Shown here piece after piece: positions 12,658 to 23,843 of a stretch of DNA of 64,000 nucleotides. The stretch is from Centropus unirufus (taxonomy: Eukaryota > Chordata > Aves > Cuculiformes > Centropidae), in the NCBI GenBank assembly GCA_013397695.1, contig VYZI01000257.1, positions 442,494 to 506,493 on the forward strand, read 5' to 3'. Under the pieces are notes generated by a model. It searched no databases, was not told the DNA's origin, and saw only the letters and a program-made list of their open reading frames with translations. The stretch's first letter is position 1, and each line of letters starts with the position of its first letter. A program made the translations under genes and the position numbers.

Positions 12658-15600
12658 CGGGCTGTAATTCCCCACTCTCCTACTTCAGCAACACCTGAAC
12701 ACCAGCATGAAGAAAACAAGTCATTTATCAAGTATAATTTCTTGGAATCACCGGGTGTGCAGAGCAGAAAGGGGGAGAAATGGGCAGACTGATTTCTACC
12801 TCATCCTAGCCTATAAGGAACAAGGATGTAATTTTCCCATTTTGGCAATTTGTGCTTGCTTAAGCCAAATGTGGATGGGGACTAATATGACTTACTGTAT
12901 GTCCCCATTTCCTTTTTAAGGTGCTCTGAGGTGTAAGCTTTGCTGCACCCACCTACAATTCCTAATGAGGTCTCTGCCCTCGTTGCTCTCCATGTTCCTG
13001 AGGTTCCTGTGCAACCACAAATCACCCGCCTCAGCTCTCTTTTTGGCCTAGTTTTTATTTAAGAAAGTGAGGTTCATGTGATACCTGCAGAAATGCAGAG
13101 CCTCTTGCACCTATTTGTGTCTCTAAATTCAACTAGATTTTACAGTGGGAGAGAAATGTCAGCCATAACTAAACACTGAAACAATTATTAAAAAGAAATT
13201 GATTAAAGGAAAGGACTGTCCTAAAGCAAAGCAGGCAGAACGTGGACTTCAAAAACTTTGGCAGCAGCATCTCGCCACGGAACCAGCAGATGGAGAAGGC
13301 TGAGCATCAGGCAGCAGCATAAAACACAGTTCAGGTGCAGTGAGGTTTTGTTAATCTTGAGGCTTATGGAAAAACTTACAGAAAAACTTGTTACAGACTC
13401 AGCTCTATGGAAAGAGCAAACAGTGGAGGGAGAGAAATGGACTAAAGAGTTGGGTGGACACATCTCAGCACCTGAAAAAGAACTGAGCAAGTGAGATGTA
13501 TTGTGATTTCTGGGTGATAGAAGTTCATTTCTTGGCAAAAGAGGTAATTCCGGTCTATAATGAAGTGAACTTGGTGTATCTCTGTCTGAAAAAAGAGGAA
13601 GAAGGAACAAATACCAGAAGGGTATACTGTTTTGGGTTTTTTTTTCTGGGGAGGAAAATGATAAAATATTGGCCAAAGTGAGATGGTTGCAGGAGAGGGG
13701 ATGCAGGCACAGCGATGCCTGGTGTATTACACCATAGCGCAACCTGAAAGAGGGAGGAATAGGTAACATTGAGCAGTAATATTAAAAAAAAATAGAAACC
13801 TTAACAAACAGAAGAACCTGCTGTGACATGTGTACATTCAAGGAAAGGTTTGAGTAGTTTTGAAAGCTTCAGATCTGCAAGCTACCTCTTCACCTGTAGG
13901 AAAGGTAATAGACCAGTAATTGGAAAAAAACAAGTCGGGGGATGAGAGGTTTGGATGGAGGAAAGAAGAGTCCATGCTGAGCCATTAAAAAAAAGAAACT
14001 GTGATTGAAACCACTCAAGCAATTTCAGCTGAGTCCTTCTGGGATGAGCATAGTGAAGAAGAATAAGCTCGGCACAATCCTGACAGCTGAAATTTTTCTT
14101 CAAGGTCTCACTTAATTTCCAAAACTCATTTCCTTGTAGCCCTGTGCAAGCTACAGGCAGCATGACCAGTCCTCCCCAGTTCTGCCTCGGTGCCCCATGT
14201 TCTTTTGCCCACTTGCAGACACCCTCTTCTGGATAGAAAATGGGAAAAGTTGAATGTGTTACATTATCTGACAGCCTCTTCTGAGCGTTCAGAAAGGTAT
14301 GAGAAAAGGAGGGACCTTACATTGCAGTTAAAGAATAAAATGGGAATAGAGGAAAACAAAGAACAAAGACTAACAATGGGAAGGAACATGCCTCCTTGTT
14401 ATTAATCAATCAGATTATATAAATGTGGGTTTGTGGGTTTGGTCCAGATACTGAACTTGTATGAGACAAGATCTCCGAGTTCTTCTTCTTTGGTGGAAGG
14501 ATTAATATAATAGGTAAGAGAGTAAAACAGAAAACCTGTGTGAAGAAATGACTTCTGTAGCAGAGTAATTAGGTAAGACATTCACAACATATTTATTGTG
14601 GAGATTTATTTACCTCATTGTCCAGTAGATAATGTGTGTATTTATATATACACATGCTATTTATAGATATTTCTGCTTTTAATTATCTATGCATATGCTA
14701 TATATCTGTAAAATAGCTGATAAAAGTGTAAGATGACTGTATGAGTTTAAAATGCTTTTGAGCTTAAATTGCTTTGCTATTTACCTCAGCATTTCACTAA
14801 CAAACCAAAGCTATTAAAAAAGTTAGAGGGCAGAACAATGCAGCTTTGCAGAATCTGAAGACAACCCAGGTGTTGGAGGAAAAGCAGGATTAGTAAATAC
14901 ATTTTTTACTTTTAAATCCTTTTCTTACTAGGGACAGTCTAGAAAGGCAAGCCACGGCCATGTGGCCCAAGGCCGTAGAGTTACTGAGGCTTTATGAACA
15001 AGTTTGCATCCCTGATGGGGCAGTACATGGCTGTGTTGCATTCGCATTCAGTTCCAGGGAAGTAAGTTAATTTAAATCATCATGAAGACAAGGTTGGCTT
15101 TAAGTAAGTCGTTTAATCTTTCTTTATAATGCTTTGAAGGAGGAAATTTTGCTTCTTATGTAACTCTTGAGAGCTGTTATTTCCAGCAGCCCAACCTGCG
15201 AGAGTGGCGCTGAAGGACATGGTTTACAAGATGTAGCTGTTGCAGAGCCATAAACCTGCTGGCTGTCTTTACTGAGCAGTTGGGGGTTTCCAGAGGAACC
15301 AAGGAAATTAGTCACTCGCCTTTCCACATAAATAAATGAACAGCATGCCTTGCAAAGATAATTTTCCCGTAGCTAAATAAATCTTGGGCAACTGGTTGGG
15401 GGGAGGCATTGTAATTGCATGCCATGACACTGTACAAAAGGGTGAAAGTTCTGCAGGAAGTTTATCCAACTTTTGCTCTGGAGGACCTACATGCCACACT
15501 TTCCCTGTTTGCTTTGAACTGTAAATCTCCTAGGACCTTTTGAGGACTCTTTATGCTTGAGTTGAGGTATTTGGTCAGGTAGGTGCTTCTTGAATCTGAG

Positions 15601-16235
15601 GCTTCTCCTTGACAGAGTATAGACATGTCTGCAGCAGAAGGGGTCTGTCCCTCCCAGGCAGGGAGATCATGTCACCTGAAGAGGGTTAAACTCAACTGAT
15701 GACTTTTATAAACTAACCTGTCCTGGGCTAATGAGGATTTTCCCCAGGGCATGCTATTGTGCAGTTACTCATCCTGAGATTTCTGGTTTGATCTACTTCC
15801 CAAGCCAAGCAAATGGAATAAACTCATTTAGTAATATCTGGTTAAGCAAATCAGCATTGGCACAAAACTGCATGCTGTTTGTCACTTCCTTTCTACTTCT
15901 CCCCGAAGAAACATAAAAGTCTCACCTTCACCAAATCCTATCCATTAAAATCTAAAACTGAATAATCACATGAACAAGTTCAGGTCCTATAACGATAAAA
16001 TAAATGTCTGCTGCTATAGAGAAGCCAGTTGGTGACCTTTCCCACCCAGCTTCCCTGGTGATTCACGGGTTTTATTTTTTGCTGAGCACAAAACCATTTT
16101 CCCTGGCAAATGCTCCCTTACTGAAGGTGAAAATGAATAAAATAAGCCCACAAAACACTGAGGGGAGGGTTAGGTCTTTTCACAGTTACCACTATATATA
16201 ACATAAAGCAGCTGAAGTGTAGCGAGCTCTATGGA

Positions 16236-16251
16236 GAAATGCATGCATTTC
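16236..16251. repeat. Perfect 16-bp palindrome
   Basis: GAAATGCATGCATTTC is its own reverse complement. The ATGCATGCAT core overlaps POU/octamer-like half sites. Its role is unknown. Confidence 0.9.
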
Positions 16252-16879
16252 GCTGTGACAGCCTGAGCTTAATTCTTGAGTTAATTTCCCTGTGTTAGCA
16301 GTTGTTTGGTGTCCTGTATTTTCAGCAGGGAACTTCTCCATAGCCTAGTATATCAGTGTGATCTCTTTAAATGATGGGTTTACTACTGATGGCATTCAGC
16401 ATTTGACTCTATTAAGAAATTAATCAAGAATTGATATACTACATTTTTCATTTGAAACTGCAATCAGGTAGAAAATTCTAAATATTCATATGAGAGTAAT
16501 ATCTTTTCAGCATTCATTAATCTGAGACCGTAATGAACTACAGGTAAAATTGAATGATAATTTGGAGCAAGTAATTTCTTTGATTATTTTTTCTCACCTT
16601 CCTTATTATTAAATATCTATGAGCAGATTACTTGACCTTCCTGAATTTTTCATGTAATATTCAAAGATTTCTGGTGAATGTTTTGCGGGGTGTTTGGTGT
16701 CAGCAGCTGCCCAGGCTTGCCCAGGCTCACAGTCAGAGTGGTGGAGCCAGAGCAGCTCATGGTGGTTGATCCCGGTGGTCAGGCACAGAGCTCTGTCCTG
16801 TGGGGTGTGATCCTTGTTGGGCATCCGTGATATTTACCCCAAATCTTCCTCACTCTTTTAATGAGTGATAGGGCAAAAC

Positions 16880-18260
16880 GCTGAAGCACATATTATTCCT
16901 TTCCTCTTTACTGTTATCTCGAATCTATTATAAGTTTCTAAGTTCTCTTTTCAATCTTTTTCCTTTTAAGGCTCACTTCCTCAACTTTGTTTCATCCTTA
17001 CCCTTGTCAATGTTTTCTTGACCTTTGATCTCTTTCCTTGTCCTTTTGCAATTCCCTCAATTTAGTCCACAACATCACTGCACACTGTAGACAAATAAAT
17101 AAACATATATCTTTTTTCCAGTGAGGCCTTATTAGGATTGAACTTAGTGGACTATTGTCCATGTCTTAACAGCCACATTTCCCAGATTCATTGCCTCTTT
17201 CAGAACAGCTACCTCTAGATCCCTTTTCCCAACCTGTTCCCCAGCCTATAATTAAGCAACTGATTATTGCTGCCCATGTAAGCTATCTTGTATTGTCTCC
17301 TTGAAAACATGTCTCCTTTAAAGTTTATTTCTGGAATTTGACAAGACTTTTCTGAATTTTAATCGTGTCCTCTTGTGTGCTTGCAGTCCTTCTCTTCACA
17401 GTGTCATCAGTGAATTTAACAAGCATATTCCTTCTTCTGTCATCCAAGTCATTAATGAAAAAATTCCTAATACTGAGTCCAAGGCAAGTGTCTCTGAAAA
17501 TGTAATTTTGAATGGAACTCATTCCTGGAAATTAATGGTTTTCTAGTAAATTTTGTAGCTTGTATACGTGTCACTAAATGCCATGTTAATCAGAAGGCTG
17601 AAGTTAAACTATGCCTCTTTATTGTCCCATAGAAGGAAATGCAATTGGTAGGGTGCAATTCAGCAAATACTGTTCACTGCTTCTAGTTCTTTAGTACCTT
17701 GTGGCTTTTATAGAAAGATTGAATATTTTTGTGTGAATGGGTGGTTTGTGAGCTGGTAAGTAAAGCAATATCTACTCCTCCTTCTTAAAGACATGGCTTG
17801 TTTTTCCCCATCTTTTCCTCTTTAGATTTCCATGATAATAGTTAAGATTCTGATACTGCTTCAGAAGTTCCTTAAGTATGCAAAGACAAAGCTCATCAGC
17901 ACAACCAATTTGAAAACATCTAAATTAGTTAGACACTCTCACCATTCCCATTTTATGAGATTACAATCTTCCCTCTTTGTTACAGTATTATTGTGCCGAC
18001 CATCTGCTCTCAGTTGGCCTTTTTCATGAAGACTGAAACAAAGAAAGCTCATTAAACCCTCAGCTTACTTGCTTAATGGTTTTCCCACTCCTTTTTTGGT
18101 CTTTCTTTATTACTAATGTACTTACAGAATAATATCTTGTTAATTGCCCCATGCTTTGTACCTTGACCTGTCTGACTTCGTTACTGTATTTCTCTGCCTG
18201 ATGAAATACTTCTGATTTTTTTCAAATGTTAGAGCTCAAGCTGTGTCATGAAATTCCTTC
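16880..18260 (-). mobile_element. Ancient degraded CR1-type LINE fragment
   Basis: The plus-strand text follows, with many substitutions and small gaps, the reverse complement of old amniote CR1-lineage LINEs. A minus-strand frame at 17325-17522 keeps a fossil reverse-transcriptase stretch: an FFINDLDD segment, then KFTDDT, equivalent to the FINDLDD and F-x-DD palm-domain motifs of CR1 ORF2. Further matches lie at about 17600, 17850-17940 and 17985-18150, all in the same order and orientation, which suggests one continuous copy. The 3' side is at the left, and the exact ends are uncertain by about 50-100 bp. There are many stops and frameshifts, so it cannot code. Divergence is far higher than in the CR1 copies at 46.4 and 58.8 kb, so this insertion is much older. 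Confidence 0.8.
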
Positions 18261-19365
18261 ACATGAAATCCAAGGAGAATAGATAATCAGTTTTCACCTT
18301 CCAGAAATACTTATGGGTCAGGCCTCTCATATGAAAGGCAAGGTGATGGTAGCCCCTCAGCTAACACTGACCTGAGCCCACAGCCAGTCAGAATCGATAG
18401 GCAGGAGAAGGAAAAAATCATAAAATACATTATTGAGATTATGATTTTTTTCAATCTAATAATATGCAATTTGATCAAATTGCCTTTTTTTTTTTTTCCA
18501 GCAAGTTCTCCTCTCCTTGCTCTATTCTTAGTGCATTGCCTAGATAATTTCTCAGGTCTTTAGAGTTCTCTATGGATTTCCCCTTATTGGTCCCTGGTCT
18601 GCAAGTAATTGTTCTCCTTTTTTTGATCCTTTTAAAATAGCTACTGCAGCAAGTTTCACCTTTCTAAGTACATGACATCAAAGGCACAAGAAAAATCTTT
18701 CCCAATTACACTGGACAAATTGTAAACAGATTTCCAGAGTATTCCAGTCACATGTAAACACATTCGGGTTTGAAGAAAAAAAAGCAAGAAACATATTTCT
18801 AGTCACAGATATGTATACTAATAGAGATTTCTGGTTTGAATTCAGTCATAGTATAGCAATTTAGATAACAAGATGGGGAACGTAATAATGTAAAAGGTCA
18901 GTTGCAACTTCACTATTTACCCTCACACTAGAGACTCAGGAAATGAAAAGAACTGTGATTTGTAAAGCTCAATAAAACAAAAGTACAGAGGAACTTGACT
19001 GGGCAGACTGACCTTCTTTTCAGATTTCGAGCAACTCAAAACTGAATCTTACTTAGAACTGGTCGTTAACATTGTTTTCTCATGCAGAGCCTTTAACCTA
19101 TAGTTTATTGAAGCAAGCAAACTGTTCTTTGCTGGTTTAAAAAGAAACTAATCTTTCTCAATTTCTTTTGAAAATGGATCAGCTTTTCCAGATCCCAATA
19201 TTTCTTACCTGCAAAAGATACTGGGAGAAAATGTAATATACACTGTAGATTATATAAGGCAAAATGATGGAAACTTAGCAGAAATTCTGAATGTAGCTAT
19301 ATTATTGGAAGCTGAAAAGGAGGAGCCTTTTCTGCATGATACTGCCTTTTTTTTGGTTTGGTTTA

Positions 19366-19383
19366 TTTTTTTTTTTTTTTTTT
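19366..19383. repeat. Poly-T tract (18 T)
   Basis: A homopolymer run within a T/G-rich stretch starting about 19347. No recognisable retroposed sequence borders it. Confidence 0.85.
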
Positions 19384-20388
19384 GAGGAGTGGTAGGATAG
19401 ACTAGGCCCAGCCTTTTGATCTCTGGAAACAGCACTGGGGTAACACTGAGCAAGCACAGTGCTGCAGGAAGCATCATAATTTGGTCTCTGAGTCAGGCTG
19501 GAGAACACTTAGCAGGAGATCTAACCAGCAAGCATAATATAATGCATGTATGTTGCAGGTTGGTAAATTTGCATGCTAGGCTGCAAGAAGACTGAGCCTG
19601 GGGTGAGCGGTACCCATGGATGCTCCTAGCTGGCAATCCATGGAGTAGCTCTATCCTACCGTACCCCTTCCTTATTCTCCAGCCTAGTTTTGAGGGAGAA
19701 AAAGCCCAATTTTATAATCTCAACTGTTCAGAAAATGAGGAACTGGAGAAGGAAGGTACAATTTTAAACTACAGCTTCGAGAAGAAGTCTTCACTTACAG
19801 CTATGCAGGTCTTCAGACAGTTGTAGCTCTTTTTTTTTTCTGGCTCTTTCTTTGTAGTTTTTTGATTGAAAAGAAGAGATGGCAAGCTTGGTCTGGAATC
19901 TCTAATTCTAAGTCAGTTGCCCACAGGCAGATTGCTACTAGTTGATCACTGTTTGAGATAACTAGATTTCTCAGACTTGTTTCAAATGCAGAAGTTTTTG
20001 TAATAACCACAGCTGGAAGACTGAACTTTTGCAAAAAGTGAGCAGCCTCAAGGAAGCTTTAAGAAAGAGGAATCCACAGAGAAATCAGGTTGTGCTTTTT
20101 GAGCAAGTCTAATTTCTGACAAGAGAATTGATACATCAAGCCAATTAAAATGCCAAGGAATTTTCAAAACATAGTCTTAAGAGAGAAAATATGCCTTTAA
20201 AAGTAAATGATGTAAGCAAATAATAAAATCTTAATAGCTGACACCAGCTAAATGTGGTTTATAAATAAGGGCTTTTTTTTCTTTCTTATCCGTTGCTTCG
20301 AGCAGTCAACTCAAAAAAATCTAACTTCCAGTTCAGTGAGTAAAGAGTTTAAGGTCTGTCTTTGGTGATGGGAAGGACCGGCTCTGCA

Positions 20389-20402
20389 ATGCAAGCTTGC
20401 AT
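20389..20402. repeat. Perfect 14-bp palindrome
   Basis: ATGCAAGCTTGCAT is self-complementary. It is flanked by a further GCATGC, so octamer-like ATGCAA half sites occur on both strands. Confidence 0.9.
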
Positions 20403-23400
20403 GCTCCAATACATTGTGATATTTTCTGATATATAAACTGAAGAGTAAAAAGACAGAGGGTGGTAGAAAGGTCAGTGTAATAAAATAGCAGAATCTACTG
20501 ATTCCCCTCAGAGTTTATGATCCGAGGAAGACCTCATGTTTCAATTGATAAGAATTTCAAAATGCTGTATTAAACTTTTGGAGAAGAGGAAGCCACTCCA
20601 GGGGTTGAGAGGGGATATGCCTGGTATGATCAACTGACAGCTTGCTTGAATTGTCTGAGAAATAATTAACACACGTCTGCATTTTTATGAGAGAATTCAC
20701 TTGGGATCAGGAGGAAAAATTGGTTTTCCTCCTCCCCAAATTCTTTTACTAGAAGTGTTTAAAGGCAAGGCAGAGCTTTCCATCTCCATTCCCGATGCAG
20801 AGGTGGGCGATAGTAACACAGTGTGTAATGAGACACATTTTGTGCTAGACAAATGTTATGGTACCCTGATAGCAGGAATACTTCTATTTGGTCATTTGCC
20901 CTTCTCACCCTAGAAAAATAAAGACCCTTAAGCTTTTTTAGTTACTGAATTGGAAACTATTAAATTGTGCTGAGCCATTGCTAGAAGTAGTGGAAAAAAT
21001 GGTCGAAAAAGTAGTTTGCTCAACAATCACACAAGCTGGAACTGCTTGTTCTCTGCCACCCTCAATGGCCATCAGCCATCAAGAACTTTTTCTCCTGAAG
21101 GTCAATAAAAAACCTCACCCTTTTTTTTTTCAGTTTTAGTTTTGTATGACATTGGAAAAACTAAAGCATATTTTAGCTCTAAGAATCTTATTTAAGATCT
21201 TTTGACAGACACTTAAAGCTTCCTTATGTACCATTGCTACAGGGCCTGGTTTTTTTAGTATATTTATGCCATTGGAGTGGCTCTATTTAAAGACATATTT
21301 TTCAAGTTCAGGTGTTACAAGTAAAATCATAATGCTTGTTTTCTTGTTTCCCTCACTCCCAATGTTTTTACTGAGCTGTTGAACTACACTTGATGAGTTC
21401 TACCTTGACACTTTAATTTGGAGGCACTTTAATATGTTCTGACTGAAAATCTTAAAGTGAAAGTCCCAGTGCAGAAACAAGCCATAGATTTCATCATTTC
21501 AACCCTTTAACAGTACTTTTTTATTTTAGAAAACTGTGTGTTGTTTCACTCCACGTATTTTAATCGCTCATTTTAGTCTTGCTGGCATTGCTGTGTCATG
21601 GTTCATGTCTTTTCTGACATGAAGCTATCAAGTTCTTCCATCTACTTAGTCATTTTACCTTTGCTTACATAGGAAGTTTAGAGAAGCTAAAACCCTTCTG
21701 GATATAAAGTCTATTTTATATGAGTAGTGTTACGCTTTACATTTTATAATTGCTGATATATGGTTTCAGTCAAAAGATTGTGCATATTTGTAAAATCCTT
21801 TGAAGAATGGCTACTTTACATAAATATTAGAAAGTAAAAATTTTTTTTAATGCATCAATTTAGCTCTCATAAAATTTAAATTTCTGTAACATGAAAATAT
21901 TTCAAAATATTCCAGAGTTTCTATTTTCCTCTCCTTTGCTATACTTTGCTAACTTGTTTTAAAACTTAGACCATGATTTGACCTGTTTGTGAATTTTCCA
22001 TGCTCATGGTGTTTCTAATGTGTCATTGGCCTTTCCCTCCCTCTGCTCTAAACCAGCCAGGTCTAAGCAAGAAGGGTACTGGGTATCCAAAGCAAGCTCT
22101 GCTGGTGCAGCACAAAGAAACTGGAGGTGTCACTGTCTGCATTATAATATCTTTTCATCCTTGCATGCAATCATCTGGTGCTTTTCATGAAATTCACATA
22201 CGTTTTATTTTAAAATGTGGCAGGAGCATGTTTTTCTGTCTTTTCACCAATAAATATAGCTGGAAGGATGTGTAAAGGAGAGTTGTGCCCCCTCACTGAC
22301 TGATGCACCGTGACACGGGGTGTAGAGGAAATGCAACACTTTGTCACTTCAGCAGTTGACAATCTGAGTCACCATGTGGAGATCCCAACTTCTCGTGTCA
22401 ACGCAGATCCAGGCTCCTCTCTACAAGCACATAGTGTTAGTCAGGCATCCCAGCCTACAGTGGCAACCAGGAATACTGGGTGGGGGAATAGTTGGCATAA
22501 TTCAGCAGGATACTGTGCATCGGTAAACATTCCTCTTTATTTTTTTTAATGTCTGTACTAGGCAGCTGGATCAAATGACTCATACAGGACGAAGTTGTGG
22601 TTATGAATGGTCGCTCAAGCTATACATTTTCATTAAAGCTCAGCAGAGCTGAGCTGGGTCTCAGTCCCAGTCTGTATGGGCCTCCAGACTTGAGAAGGTG
22701 GAGAGGAGCTTGTGCACAATCCTGGCTTGTTTTTCCCTCCTCACAGAACCTCACACTATTATTGTCTTTGTGGTACTCGTGGGAACAACTTGGGGTTTAT
22801 TTTTGGTTTCTAGAGAGGTGTTTTATTATACGAGGGGCCAATTTCCACCCTGTGTGGCTCTGAAAACTTCTATCTCCTTCACTGTTGTCATAAACAAAGG
22901 AGACAGAGGATGGAGTACTTAAAATTATTTTGGGTAATTCAGTAGGAAAAATTATGTAGGAATGTACAATACATCATTATTGGGTAGTTAGTGCAAAGCA
23001 CCAAGTGCTTCAAATGTGCTGGACAGCAGACAGATCACAGCTGAGCTTTTCCAGTGCTAAAACCAGAGTGAGGGCATCCCACTGGCTGCAAGTCACGCTG
23101 GAAGGAAGGCGGTTTAATTTTCTGGTGATGTACAGTTACACATGGCTGATGCTTGCATCATTGCTGAAGCTGGGTCCAGCCATGCTGATAGTCCATATCT
23201 TATGGAGTACTTATGTAAAGGAGGAGCAAATCATGATTTTTTTCAGCGAGAAATAAAAGGCAATGCTCAACTCCTGAGACATTGATACTATTTCTTTTTT
23301 ATCTATAAAAGAGGCTTCTGGTAACATGAGCTCTGGAGGAAGCAGATCTAGTATTTAAAGAAACTGAGGTCTCCATTTCATATTTGGAAAAGAAAGACAA

Positions 23401-23627
23401 CATTTATTTGTTCTTTATCTTTGAGTTTTAAGCCTGTTTCCACACCAAAAAAGTGTGGGAGAAGAATAAGAGATAAAAATGTGTTTGAAATACAAGCTAT
23501 TCTTTTAAGCTCTTACAATATTTTAAAGCTTTTCCCCACAGCTATTTATTCTGTGCCCTTAACATCTGGTTTATGCTTTGATTTATTTTGCAATTATTTT
23601 TCATCTTTAATTTGATTCTCTTTTCAT

Positions 23628-23648
23628 AATATTGTTCAGAACAATATT
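23628..23648. repeat. Inverted repeat, 10-bp arms
   Basis: The arms AATATTGTTC and GAACAATATT are perfect complements separated by a single A at 23638. Each arm contains an ATTGTT/AACAAT SOX-like core. It could form a DNA cruciform or bind a dimer; neither is shown by sequence alone. Confidence 0.9.
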
Positions 23649-23800
23649 GAGTGACAAAGATGATTAGCGTGCATCAGATAAACCCTATCTGACCAAGACA
23701 AGTTGTTTTAAGTATGTACATATTGTGCCACAGATCTTCTCAAAGGTTTTATGATTTTATGAGGCAATACTATGGGTAAATAACTTTTCAAAGGATTCAA

Positions 23801-23843
23801 AACATTTTGAATAGCCTTTTTTGAATTTGAACATTTTGAATAG
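23801..23843. repeat. Short direct repeat, 29-bp spacing
   Basis: AACATTTTGAATAG occurs at 23801-23814 and again at 23830-23843, and each copy is followed by an AGCCTT sequence. This looks like a small local duplication with later substitutions. Confidence 0.8.

Larger units (their letters stand above)
11559..16879. other. Gene-free AT-rich desert segment
   Basis: No gene is supported. A minus-strand open frame at 13221-13769 (182 codons, ATG start) is rich in Ser and Leu only because the plus strand is purine-rich. A compound AAT/AGC microsatellite lies at 12633-12657. A short tandem-like repeat (GAAAAACTTACAG then GAAAAACTTGTTACAG) occurs near 13370-13396. A perfect 16-bp palindrome lies at 16236-16251. 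The rest appears unique. Confidence 0.55.

Noticed and set aside
13283..13296. CCAGCAGATGG as a CTCF site
   Set aside because: The essential C after GG is replaced by A, and there is no supporting context.
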